Source of the DNA: Baylisascaris procyonis
Lineage: Eukaryota > Nematoda > Chromadorea > Rhabditida > Ascarididae
Direction: 5' to 3'
Length of the DNA: 64,000 nt
NCBI GenBank assembly: GCA_037389465.1
Contig: JAZARR010000237.1
Span: 1,364,001-1,428,000, forward strand
The notes beneath the pieces were generated by a model that made no database searches, was not told the DNA's origin, and saw only the letters and a list, made by a program, of their open reading frames with translations. A program made the translations under genes and the position numbers. Below, in pieces: positions 13,000 to 26,177 of the stretch. Every line of letters begins with the position of its first letter. Position 1 is the first letter of the stretch.

Positions 13000-15900
13000 G
13001 AATGAGGATTCCGCCGGACTATATGTCAACTGTGCTTCCAATTAAGTGAATAGACTTTCTATAGGAGATGCTTCACTAGTGCAAATGTCATTCTATTTCA
13101 TGCTCACTAATTAAGGTTCTTGCAGTGTTGTGCAGTCTTTAGATCCTCCTCTGTGTTGAGTGTATTACCCATTGAGTGTACCCTAATTTACCTTCATTGT
13201 TTGATAAAATGGATGATTAAATTACTTCACTCCACTGTATTTTATATTATTATATACTTCATATAAATGTTAAAAATGTATAGTAAAAATGAAATGAACA
13301 GCAAGTGAATGATAAGAAACAAAAAAAAACATTACTTCCTTTAAAGTAAAACAAATAGAGCGTTGAATCAAAGTTAAACCACAAACATTGAGGAGAATTT
13401 AAAATGCTATAATTTCCATCAAAATCTTTTTTTAATCTATTTTTATATTGGCAAGGCCATTGTTCGATTTTTTTTTTTACACGTTTGTGTATTTAAACTG
13501 TAAAAGGCATTACGATCTTGGTTTCGGCGCTTTTGTCCGTTTTTTCTTCACAATAGTTCGTATGAGAGAAAAAAACCACTCGTTAGAATGCAGGAGCTTA
13601 TCCAACGATAAGCCAGAAATTATACTTTAGAAGACTACAATTTTGCAGTTATAACTCTTAGATTCTAAGCATTCTCATACGGGTGAATTCAACCATATCA
13701 CCGCATATGGATCATCATTTGTTCAACAAAACAATGCAATCTAGAGATTCGAAATTAGTCATTACTCTCCTTTACACTCACAGCAATTCCTTTTAAGTAA
13801 ATTCAATACGAGAATCATTCATTAGACGATTTTGTCTTGATTGTTAGACTATCTATTCGATAAGAAAAAGAAACAACTAATTTTGTTTTTGTTTTATTTT
13901 TTTTGCATTATATGAGTTGCTTTTTTTTGCATTATTCCAATCGTCGTTCAATTATTGTAATTAAATTCATAAATGCAAAAAATTCCCCATGCACAACTTC
14001 GGCAATTGTTTAAATGTTTTCGATAATATTTTGGAATGATGTTTCTGCTAAAAAAAAAAAAAATTTCCCTCTGCATCATTCCGTTTGATCGTCCTTGCTA
14101 GATTCTTTTTCCTTTGATCATTATTTAGTCATTTAAGTTAATCCTAAAATAGAGATCACCTCTTCTACTGGCATATATTCCAAACATAATCCGCCTTCCC
14201 TGAAGAAATTCCCGCACATACTTATCCATGAAGATGGCGGCTAGATGATGATCCACTACATTACGGAAAAGATCTTTATTCTCTCGCCGACAGAAACTAT
14301 CGGTAATTTTGTTCGATGACCTTTCACTTGCCTCAAAGGAAACTAAGCTCAATGAAAAGCTATTTGTGCGCGTTAGGCGTTAATTCACTTCCATCCCAAA
14401 GGCGTCCAATGCTCGAAGCAAAGGATTAGTGGCCGTGCATCGTTAAGCTTATGCTACGAACTATCATTGGATCAGCAGTGAGATGGCTTGCAATAACACT
14501 AACGCACTACCTTCCTCTAATTACTTTCGCTTTAGAAAATGCTGCAGTTGGGAAAACGCACCGGCTATTGAAATCTCAGTATTCTATCCTGAAAGTTTTA
14601 GGATTCATTTCGTGATTTAAAAAAAAAGTGTTTTTAAAAAAGCTGAGGTTATTAGATTTCTAGCGATTTTCGCATAAACACTGCTTTAGAAATGATCAGG
14701 CTCATTGTTTGATCTCAGAAAATTCCATTCCAGGCCTTCTTTCAACCCGTCTAATGAATGTAGGGATGACCTCTTATAAGCTAGAGTTATAAAAAATGCG
14801 ATTTCAAACTATCCGCCTCATTTCTTTGCACAGAGATATGAGTGAAAATTTTGAGAAAATTTACTAAAAATCTATAGAAAGCAGAGTGGGAAAACAACTG
14901 AAAAAAGAACTGATGAAGCATTTCAGAAGTGCTTATATCATATGCATTTTTGCATTCCCGCTCATTAGATGAACTTTTTGTTTCTATCTGATTTACAATA
15001 TGATCTACTTGTAGAATAAAAAAAAATATATGTCATTTATTTAAATTTGTTTGTTTAATATTCGCACATAGGTGAGTGAATGCAATAATCTCAAGAAAGT
15101 GAAAAAAATTATTGCGATAAATGTTTATAATCATCTAAAGATTAATATGAGCATAAATTTCATCAAATAAAATTATTGACGATTTTTTTTTTGGGTGAAT
15201 CTGAAATATACTGTAATATATGAAGTTAATCGCTATGATAATGTGGTGTAGTTGATGAAGCGTAAATTGTGCTAACAAAATATTCGGCGTTGGCCAATGA
15301 AATCAAACAAAATTCGAGTCACTGATATGAGATGAATTATAGGGCATCCTACCCAAAATGATCGATCTCCTCACGTCTCATTATTGCAATAGTCGTTCGT
15401 GGCTCAAAATTAGACTGAGTTTTTCCCCTTGTACCGCAAGAAGCGTCAATGAAACTCTCATCTATGCTTATCTCTGATATCATCGACGACACTAACGAAC
15501 AGCAAAACGACGTTGATATTCCTTATCGTGGGATTAATTAAAACATCGATGGACGACTATTGCGACCACAGCAGCAAGGACTATAAGGCGGTAGGTTGCG
15601 CTCCCAGTGTGCTCCACTCCGAGAGTATACCCCTATAGATATATTGCATGGATGCTTTCGATGTCACATATAAATGTTGCCCTCACTAATTGCAATGGTG
15701 TTGGACGACGATACTCGACAACGATGAAGTGCCTAAGAACAGTGATATATGAATGGAGGAAGAGCACAGCCTTTTATATATGTCGTAATACTTTACTGTG
15801 CATCGTAATATGGTCATCCATCTTGACTCGTTCATCTTACCGTCTGTCGTAATTAGGCGCATTAACAACGACCTCTAGCCAGTTCCGCTCGAGAAGAAGG

Positions 15901-18900
15901 AAAGGGGGGAAGATGTCCAGCGGAGACGTAATTCCGCGGAAGGCGGTTGGAAAATATCACAGCAAAGCACCAGCAAAAGTTGGTCTAAGTAGCTTCATTA
16001 ACCGATTTGATTCTTGATGCATTGATCTCCAAAAACTCTTCATTTACAGTTTGCTTCTCCAAGCGTATCACGATTTTAAGGGAAGAAGTGGCTGGGTGTA
16101 AATTTTCAGTGAGAAAGCAGATCAACGTTCTGATTACTGGAGACAAGACCCATTCAGAGTAGTTTCGAGGTGCTCTGTATGGATTTATTTTATGACACAA
16201 AATCTCGACTCCCTGTTGTCCCCCCCCCCAACCCCCTCAGGTTTGCCTCGTTCCCTGTACTTATATATTGTTCAGTAACATTAATGAGTTGTAGTGAATT
16301 GTTTGCGGTAAATTATGCAATCATTGTAACGGGTATACTATCCGCTTATTTATTCCTTACGAATGTTGTAACTTCACTTGCGAATCTCAAATGACGAAAA
16401 AATTTTTTTCACTTGTAGCCATCCATTCATAAGAGTGACTTTCCGATCGTCAATAGTGTTCGTCGTTTCATATTTTCGCAAGAGTATGTCGTTAGAAGCG
16501 AAACAATTTGCTTATTGAAGTTGACTTGAGGGAATTTTTTTTCTGAATATGGAAACGTTAATGTCATGTACACTTGCGTTCTCGAACACGCAAACTTTGT
16601 CGTTGGTTACTTCACGACGATCCGAAAAAAAAAGAACGATCGAAAACCTTTTTTTTTCTATATTCTTCTTTTTCTTTATTTTTTTTTCTTTATTTTTAAG
16701 ATCGAAAACCATTTTAAAAAATGTAAATTCTCGAAAATCAACATATTTTCAAGAAATATTTCAAGAGTTTTCGTTTGAAATAGTTAAACTTTTGCGCGAA
16801 AAACAATGATAATTGGTTTACCTTTCAATAAAAACAAATAACTATTCTATCAATATATCAGTGGAACAAAACTTGATAGTTTATTGCTATTTTAAACAAT
16901 AGAGAAATAAGATGAATAACTAAAAACTTAATTAGACATGAAGTATTTACTGAATTCATCTCATATTTATTCAACATATCTGGATGATTTTCTATCTAGA
17001 TGCCATTATACAACTTGCATTTTGTTGTGCGGTTTATTATCATCGAATTTCTGAATACAAATGAAAAATAACTTCAGTTGTCACCTTTAAATTTGTTTCT
17101 TTTTCTAATTCACTAAATATACAGCATGTTCGATTAGCCTCTTATTTGCTTGATATTTGAAACGACTATCCCAAACTAATCAGCCTTACTTCTCAATTTC
17201 GTAAGTTTATATGGAAATTGCATAAACGCTCTCCAACAATATTGTTGGAAAGGAAATATTGTGATGATGCCATTTTTGGTTCGCTGTTGAAATAGATGGA
17301 ATGAATCCTTCAATTGTTCTTTAAAAGTGAGTATAAACAATCCTCATCACATAATCCACTAGCCACTAGTGGAGTCCCATAAGAAAGCGTATTGTGACCT
17401 TTCCTCTTTATTGTATAAATTAATGATATGCCTCATGATTTAGTCAGTGTGCATAAGCTGTTTGCTAATGACTTTGAGCGTTTAATGAGCGTTGTTCGAT
17501 GCTGCTACTGACATTCATATATTGCCAAGGGATCTAAATGCATTCTTGCAGTGGTTTAGATCTTATTGCCAACGATCGATTCACAGGCACAATAATTTCA
17601 CCCGAGAATATAGGCGGGCGTGACTCATTTACGGCTTCATCTTTGTCATATTTGTTTGCAAAATCACTATAAGTCTCAATAAAAAAGGGAACTTTTTTGC
17701 TTATGTTGACCACTAGTGCATCGATTGGAATAAATACCCTTTCAATATGCGCCATATTCTTTCAGTGAAGCTTTCTTTCACTAAATTTCTCTCCAACAGA
17801 CTTATTCATCTAGTGAACATTTGCTAATAAAATTAGATTTTGCACAATAATATTGAAACGATCTTAGCTAATTTTCTTGCTGACATTCCAATTTGAAAAA
17901 GCGTTAGATTTGACAGATTAGCGATGAATTTTTAGAATGAAAAATTGCCCAAAAATAGAGAAGAAAAAAATTTCTCTACTTTTTTTTGTGTGTTCTTGAC
18001 GATATTTTTCACTTCTATCGATGACGATTGAATTTTTCCGTTATAAGAGCCTCTTATCGAGCTATATAGCTAAATATATCGAGTAGGTGTATTTTCATAA
18101 AAAAAATTTCTCGAAATATTCAATTTATTTCTTCATAGATGACCCCAAGAATATGTGTAAAAATTTTGAACTTCAATTTCTTTAGCTGCTCCTTTATTGT
18201 TTAATTAGCGACAATGATGCAAAAACACAAAAAAAAAAACACTGCTTATGCATCAGAAATAACCATATGTGCAATATACGCTGAGATAATTGAAAGATAT
18301 TTCCCATACTTGAACAAATATATTTCAATCATTTCTTATTGAATAGCAGAAAGAAATCACTCTTAGTGATAGTGATATTGATATTTTAAACAATGATGCA
18401 TTAAGAAAATAAAAGAAATACCATTTTAATAGTGCTACAGATTGAAATAGTGAAAAAGAAGTAACAGATTTGTTACACAAAAGCGAACGAATAAATAAAA
18501 TATGATTCATATATGAGGTAAAATTGTCGAGGAGAATTGAAATGACAGCATAATCAAAAAAATTTTGCATTTAAAAAAATTACATCAAGATATATGCATT
18601 TTGAATATTTTCATAGAACAAAAAAGATTCTTATCGTTTCACTTACCTATACGAAAGGGGGAAGTAGTTGACAGTTCCAATGCTCACTTTGACACCTATA
18701 AGCATCACCAATTCCTTTTACTTCGGTGGGGAAATGTTCGAAATACAAGCGCCAGAGATGGAAATAAAATTTACTGACAGATATAGACTACAAAAAGAGA
18801 AAAGCGCATCATGAAGGTTAATGCTCGATTTGTGCTTTTTATCCACAAGCAATGCGATATCAACGCATATGTGCCAAGCAAATCAACATTTCCTTCAAAT

Positions 18901-21900
18901 CGACTAATTTGAAGTAAAAAAAAATGCACATAGTCATCTTTCTCATTTAAGTTATTAACGGTAAGACGGATATGATGAAATCACATACCTATCAAATTAT
19001 ACTGCCGCATTATAGCAGACTAATAGCAGAGATCGTAGTGCATCTCAAGTTGTAATGCAAAAAAAAAAAAAAAAAATTTTAAAAAGGAATTTGATGGAAT
19101 AACAATGGAACATTCGATTTTTAAATGTAAACGAGATATGAAACAAACAAATTGGGAAAATGATATACGTTATGTTCAGTAAATCGTCATCGTTATTTCA
19201 CAGTGTTCAAGTTTCGCTTCAAATTTTACTCATCGATATTCTCGAACTAGAACTGGAACGTCGAAAAATTGTTTTGCCTCAATTAATATGAGCTCAATTA
19301 AGGCAACTTAATTAAGCTATGGCACAACTTAGTGGGAGAATCGTTTATGCTTTAACAATTAGAGAGAGAGAAAAATGGCACACTTTTAAAGTAATCACAA
19401 AATACGCAAAATAATGGTTTAATAGTTAAGACATCTGCTCAAAAATAAACCTGCTTGGCTCTATTCTATTTTAGCCTAGGAACTTCTTTCTACGCCAATA
19501 GATACTTGAAATGAAGCATAGTTGTTTCGTCGACAGACATCGACAAAATTGTAATGAAAATAAAATGTTCGCACTGCTGGTCAGCACATCGCCGGCCAAA
19601 TGCGTAGACTAATGCTAATAAGCCGACATGTGTCAATGAGAAAGAGCGACTACCATACTCGTAAAGGAGAGCGCACTACTATGATAGTGGAAAAATGGAG
19701 AAAATCTTCACACTTTTAATCAGTAACAGAGATTGTTTGGTTTGGTTCCTCGTTAAAAAAAAGAAATTTTTTGACTTATTATCAAATATGAATTTAGTTA
19801 ATGCACCTTAATTAAGTCATAATACACGTTAATTGGTGAATATAAGCTAAGACCACCATATAACTGTACTTGGCACTTAATTTATATCATGGATTTGTGT
19901 TGAATTGTTGAGTGAATGTGGCTAAACTTTCATGAATTTTTATGCTTCTGTTTTTGTTGGGCTTTTCATCCGATCACATATTTCTGTACTCTTTCATTCG
20001 TGCAGGAATGTACGATGCAATAATTAGCTCTTAAGTAATTCGCAGTGTCAAACACTTATTCGCACATATACTAGTATAGAACCAAGAATTCGTATTCAAA
20101 TTTTGTAGATAATTGCCGAAAAAAAAAAAAAATTTCGCAAAGTTTGCAACTTTATAGCATTGCAACCCTTATATTTTGCAATTGAAAACGCTGTGCGCAA
20201 TAATAGAACACTATAAAATTGTTGTCGAATTTTTATACGATAGCGTGTTGCTTCACAAATCTATTGTTCAGCTTGAGTGTAAATGATTTTAGCATTCGAG
20301 CGCTCCGATTAAACGAAATCGTTGATGATGTATAAAAAAAAAAGGAAATTGTAGAAAAGAGGATTTCGTTTTGATGCAACGAGTGAGCGCAATTAGGAAG
20401 GAATAGAGCAACATTGACGAATGATTGAAATGTGATGTATTGCCGCTCATTAAAGCACATTTCATTCGATTTGCCAACCTTCGTCACCTCGTTATTTGTT
20501 ACGGATCGATATGTTGATCTAACGTAGAGCAATTTTACTAAAATCTAGATGTCACAAGTAAGCAACTTACTAATGACACTCGACAAATTTCTCACCGATT
20601 GGGATTTTTAGTTAGCTATCATGATTGCGGTTTGATCAATCATGAGCCTGAATCAGTGTGAATGATGCAAATATTTTGACTGCCGAAATAGTTGACTCCC
20701 GGATGTGTGTCGACCATCTAAACATTCACTAGTTAAGGTAAACGGAAGGTACGTTTAGCGAACTTAACGAAAATAAGCTCCACTCATTTAAATAAATCCG
20801 AATAATAGATACATTTTAACCGTAAAAAGGTATCAATATGATTGTAAACTATGAAATATGAAACATTAAATTTAAAATCCATCTAATATGCATACTCTTT
20901 GCTCATTCTAGGCAACATTGTACGTATAATTTGATTTTTTTTTTTTTTTTTAACGCATAAAATATGCCCCTCTATAAAGTGTCAAATATGTGTTTAATTA
21001 GTCTGCTCTCAAGTTACTATACACTTTTGATATACTAATTTCCTAGTTGTTTAGCAGCTAGTAAAATAAATGAGGAACTCTTAATTTGCAATGTAGACGC
21101 GCTATGAATATATGTGCGGAACTTTCATTTTTCTTCGAAACTTTCGTGAAAAAAAAAAAAAATTATAATCTTCCTTTCGGGGTGTTCATTTTGATGCAAT
21201 TGCTGCTCATTTCAGCTTTTTGAATCGCAAATTTTGTTTCGTTTATGAGTGAGAAATGACGTCTGAAACAATGAACTCTTATTTCCGGTTCATTCGCTCT
21301 AGTAGTGCTTCATTGTTTTCCAAGTTTTTACCAATTTTCTCAGTAAGTTTTATTTCTTTCGATGAGCAAATACAGCAAATTGCTGACAAAAAAAAAAAAA
21401 TTTCCTGAAAAAAAGCAACAATTTCCCTCGGTAAAATGATCTTTTGCAACCGTCAGTCGAAAATGACCAACACTCTTCCACTAAGCCAATAGCCTCATTT
21501 CCCCCCCCCCCCCTATCCCTCTGCCGTTCTGAAGATGGTAGCCGCTACATCATCAAAAAAAAAAAAAAAAAACGATTTCCCATCTAACTGCAATTAAATG
21601 AACTTCGATTCGCTTTCGATTTTTTTTTTTTTTTGCTTATTGCACACAGTTTATTACTTCCTATATACCTATGGATGGTTTGATCATTTTTAATTATCCC
21701 ACAAGTGAATATTCAAATAAATAACACACAAATAGTGACTTTGATATTCATAAAGAGAGCAAATTGAATGATGGAATGCAAAAGAGAACTCTCGATAAAA
21801 TGAAAAATTGTGTTATTTGCTTGCATAAGAATTTAAAAACAAATAAAAATGAATGAAACGATATCAGAAAAAAAAAATTTTTTTTTTTATTCTTTGATGA

Positions 21901-24145
21901 AATATTTCGAGAAAAAACTCTTAGCTGAAATATCTCTTATATATTGTCTAATAAATAAACAATACAAATATAACCATCAAGAAACACATAGAAAAGAAAA
22001 GAGAACACATATCGTACAATGAATCGATGAAGCATTCACACATATATGTCATATCGTATCGTTGCGTGATGCGAAAATTTCTTTATTCATCTCGTTACCT
22101 CTATAGTGATATGATTTCAATGGTATTGTTTTATGAGCTCAAATCTAGCTTAATTTCAGCATTGAAAAATCGATTCAACTACATCAATAACGCTTCATAA
22201 AATGTTGAAAATAATTCACGATTTATTTAAAAGAATATAGAGAAATAAGACCTCTATATCCATGCATCGAAAATCTAGTAGATCATCGACGGAGAATTGA
22301 AACAACGACATCCTTGTTTTGTTTGTTTTTTTTTTCTCGTAACTTTTATTGTTTTTTTGGTGAAACTTTTTGCGATCGATGATTGTAAGAAGTGAAAAAC
22401 TTGTTATTAGTGATATACAACTGATTATGGGTGAAATGAAGTAATAATAATAAATTCGTCGATTACAAGAAATACCCTGTAAGAAAAACATTGATACTCA
22501 ATATTCCAAATGAAGTAACAAATATGTTTTAGCTTGAAATGTGTTTTTTTTTTTTTCAAATTTCCACATTCATAATTATATTTCCTTAATAAATCTTTTA
22601 TTCGCATTCAGCATTTTCATAATTTTTACTAAAATACATAAGTTGCATTAATTCTCCGTCGAATTCAAGCGTATTAAATAAACGAAAAAAGATGATTGCT
22701 GATATAGGTGTTGATATGGCTGATATTTCTTATTTAAGTTTGCATTTTTTTTTTTTATAAAGTTAAGAGGTAATTTGTTGCTTGCGAGCGAAAAATTGAC
22801 AAAAAAGTTGTAAGCATTTTCTCAACCTTAATACCGACTCTCTTCACCCTCCCCCCCCCCACCCCCTCTTAAATGAAGCGGCTTTCAATCGTAGATCTTC
22901 AAACGATTCCATCCAATCAAGTGCCGTCGTGTTGGATGTTGGCGAAACGCCAATCGCCTATTTCATTGCTCCGTTTAAAAGCAAAATGCAATGAAAGCCG
23001 AAAATGCATTTTTTTAAGGGTTAAGAAAAATGAGAACAACACAATGAAGATATTTTATATCTTGAATTGGAAATTAATAATGACCTCTGATAGGCAAGAA
23101 TATTTAAAAAAAAAAACCTCATAGCTCTAAGATCAGACATTAAAAAAAAATCTTTTTTTCGTATCAGTGATAAAATGACTCTGTACGTTTTCTATTCGTG
23201 GCAACATCATCTTACATTAGCCGATGAATTTAATCCGTTGTTCGTGGTGTTTTTAAAAAGTTGAAGCGTTGTTGGATGTAATTGGTATGTCTTTTTATTG
23301 GGTAAGGTTGTCATCTTCCGTTTCCCCGTAAATCAGTAGATAAAACTAAGCCCATTTTGAATTTCCAATGCGTTATGTTCATCTTAAAGGTTCATGAGCG
23401 AAAATTTTGAAACATAAAGGCGTGGAAAATAGCATTTCCGCGAAGTTAAGAATATCCTAGTCGATAGCTGATGAAACGATACTCTAACATTAAAGGAAGT
23501 ATTATGCGTATTTCTGATCTCCTATGTTTGCCGTTATAATGTAGCATCATTCGATCGTATGGAAGAAACAAAATTTTCAATAAATGCGTATTATATATGA
23601 TTTAAATAAAAAACTTAAAAAGCGACGTAAAATAACGCCTGTTTAATAAAACCTTTTTTTACACTGATGCAGAAACACGACTCGCTGAATTCGACCAATA
23701 GCACGCTTATCGATTCTTTGCTTTCAATCGGCGAGTTGTGTTGAAACGAGGCACTATAAAAAAAACCCCCCTGACCGCACTCGCTTTTGCTTACTTTACG
23801 TAGATTTTCACGATCTCTATAAGGCGATATCCCTTTCAACGCTTTATTATTATATGCCAATAAATATTACAACATTCACCTTTAATATATCATATGTGCT
23901 ATGTTATTCATAGAGTTGTATTCTTTTAGCAATAGAATTGGGCCAAATTTCCGATGGCCAATTTTCCGATTGAGGCCATATCGATCGCAAAAAAGCCTAG
24001 AATATAGATCAAACATATGGCTATCTTAAATCCACAAAAAAAATTAGCTTCGCAACACAGCATTGGTTGGTATATAAGAGTTATAATAGTGATGTGGGCG
24101 TTCACGCTGTAAGCAGGTTTTTTTTTTTTTGCTTTCGCCTCACAG
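12999..24145. other. Non-coding, AT-rich; no supported gene
   Basis: No exon chain can be built here. There are poly-C runs at 16220-16229, 21501-21513 and about 22850-22860, and many A/T runs of 10-18 bases. A GC-richer block lies at about 15,350-15,960. A reverse-strand frame at 14,125-14,352 reads like protein (segment DLFRNVVDHHLAAIFMDKYV), but it has no ATG start (the frame opens at TTG), no recognised family and no partner exons, so it is not called as a gene. Confidence 0.5.
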
Positions 24146-24283
24146 ATGGGTCGACTATCTCACGTGCTTAAGCGCGTTACTATGTGGAAATCGTATTATG
24201 ACGATGCCTTGTCTGAACGTTTGTTTGCCTATGTCTGTCTATCTGTCTGTCACCTTGGTCGACAAGAAGTTGATGCAATTTGA
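24146..24283 (+). other. Short ATG-initiated ORF after an acceptor-like site
   Basis: A long T run and CTTTCGCCTCACAG immediately precede an ATG that opens a 45-codon frame (MGRLSHVLKRVTMWKSYYDD...). This is the layout of a trans-spliced first exon, but the frame closes at TGA without an obvious donor. Part of it crosses a TCTG/TCTA simple repeat. It is a candidate only and has no family assignment. Confidence 0.15.
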
Positions 24284-24611
24284 TAGACACTTATTACTAT
24301 TCACCAAATGGTAATGCTGTTATCCTAGAGTTGCTGAATAATATTCCTCAATTCTTGTTTTCTTTTACTTTGTAATTTATTCTCGCGTAGAAGTGTTTCA
24401 ATCGTAATACTTTATGTGGCTCATTCAATAAGCAAGTCGCAAATTTGAAACAGTCGGATCGAATTTAGCTAGCGGGCATTGGCAAGCCCTTCTGATTTAA
24501 AAAAAAAAGTTGTGAATGTTTTAATTAAGTTAAGCCTACATGTCTGTTATGCTATATGCACTAATATACCCGGGATTCATAGAAAGGAGAGCTGTTGCTC
24601 ACGGCAGAATT

Positions 24612-24640
24612 GGGGGGGGGGGAGGGGAGGGGTGGGGAGG
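24612..24640 (+). other. Strong G-quadruplex-type tract
   Basis: An 11-base G run is followed by three runs of four Gs, each separated by a single A or T, then a final GG. This fits the G(3+)N(1-7) quadruplex rule with one-base loops. It lies about 1.4 kb upstream of the first visible exon of the coiled-coil gene. No function is implied by sequence alone. Confidence 0.8.
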
Positions 24641-26009
24641 TTATATAACGTAAGAGCGTTCAAGTTTTATGGGGGTTTAGAAATTTACTGACATCGGTAG
24701 GAGTGGTCATGTCTGCATTTTTGTTTGGAAAAGGATGTGCATCCCTGGAAGAGTTAATTTTAGAAAATAGGGGAGGGAGTGGGGGAAGGGAAGAGATGTG
24801 GAGGTGCCCTCTGCTTCCTCAAAAGCCTACAAAGAGGGCACTTCCATCCAACCATACTGTAAGACCCTCTCACTCTCACAAATTCGCGGAAGGCGTTCAC
24901 TTTCATTTATCCTTGTCCTCATCTGAAAAATATACACAGTGCCGTTAATAAAGCGCTTTGCGTGTGTAGATTCGATTAAGATCTCCTCTATTGACGTGAA
25001 TAACCAACATTTTTGCAGAAACCGCCTGGAAATATTCAAAATCTCGTTGCATAAAGAGTACTAACCAAAACGATCGCATTGCTTTCAATTCTATTATTTT
25101 ATGCATTCTTTAATTTACTCGCGCTTTTGATTCTTGAAACGTTTTCCATTAGTTGAGATTGCCTACTCTTTCATTCCATCTCGTGATAGTCTTCATCGCA
25201 ACGTTCGAAACACCCCAAAAGTGGTAATTCCGGATCCTACTTGCGATTTACTGCGTAGGGTACTTCCCCAAATTTAAGGGAGAGACACCTTAATGAGCTG
25301 AACTCAAAACAGTACCTGTTTTACATTAACTGATCCTTCTTTTTTGAGATTTCCGCTTCTTTTAAGCTTAGGTTGTGCTCCTTCTGGATCAAATTTTCAT
25401 CTGCCCTTCTTCCTCTATCCCCTCCCCTCTTATTCAAGAGGAGTGAGCAAAATCCAGCGTTTAAGCGATCAGCATTGCTTAGCAGATATGCAAATGAAAG
25501 CAAGGAAAATTTAACTTTAATTCGGGGCACTTTGGATGGAGTCAAGTAATATTGTCCATTTCAGACAAAAAATAGGAGAGCTGAGCCCCGCCATTGCTCA
25601 CATTCCTTATAACAAGTGCCGGTTCCTGATTTAGTTTCATTCATTTTTCGGATCGCAATTGGGGTTAATGCATCAAGAGGTCAAATTCGGATGAGTAAAT
25701 CCTAAATACTGCAATTCGGCTAAGCATCATATGGATGGGGGGGGGGTGAACCAGGAGAATGTGGGTTGCTCACCCTTGAGGAAAGGTGAATCAACATTTT
25801 TCAATAGATGAATAACATATCTGACTTTTCCGGTATTGAAAAGTTTAGGAAATTCGATTCCTAGATTGTATGGACTATATCAATTGTACGTTTATTTTTA
25901 GAGTTCCATCTTATTTCTTTTGCTGGAAAGATTTGCTAAGAGCCGCATGTTGGGGATCGTTCGTAGCATAAAAATTTATTCGCATCTATTAATCACGTGA
26001 CCTTTGCAG
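24641..26009. promoter_or_regulatory. Upstream or intronic region before the first recognised exon
   Basis: No open frame here joins convincingly to the exon at 26,010. The tract includes an 11-base-class G run near 25,737-25,747 and ends in a good acceptor, CCTTTGCAG (AG at 26008-26009). If the gene starts at ATG 26,115, that acceptor may receive a spliced leader or a 5' untranslated exon. If the gene starts farther upstream, this is intron. The sequence does not decide between them, and no TATA box or initiator is claimed. Confidence 0.3.
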
Positions 26010-26177
26010 ATCGATTTGTTGGATTCGCCGGCTTGGGATATTGCCAGAGTTTGTGCCGTGCTCCAACGGGTTTTGGAGACCAACTTATTGCCAGTCGACG
26101 GCCAATAAGGTGAAATGGTCTGCCAAGCCTGTAAGAGCTTTCAGGCGCAACTCGCGCTCAAAGATGAGGAGCTTAAG
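26010..26177 (+). CDS. Coiled-coil gene, exon 1 (with upstream in-frame stop)
   Basis: The acceptor TTTGCAG is followed by a frame reading IDLLDSPAWDIARVCAVLQR... for 32 codons. It then hits TAA at 26106-26108 and continues in the same frame as GEMVCQACKSFQAQLALKDE to the donor AAG|GTTATT. ATG 26115-26117 sits in a strong context (A at -3, G at +4), so I take it as the start, giving 21 codons. The upstream 32 codons look like protein, so a nonsense change, a sequencing error or an overlapping upstream ORF are all possible. The segment begins with a CxxC pair (Cys3, Cys6 counted from this Met). Phase 0 at the 3' end. Confidence 0.6.

Noticed and set aside
24220..24252. TCTG/TCTA stretch as a possible satellite
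   Set aside because: Only a few imperfect units; too short to call a repeat array.
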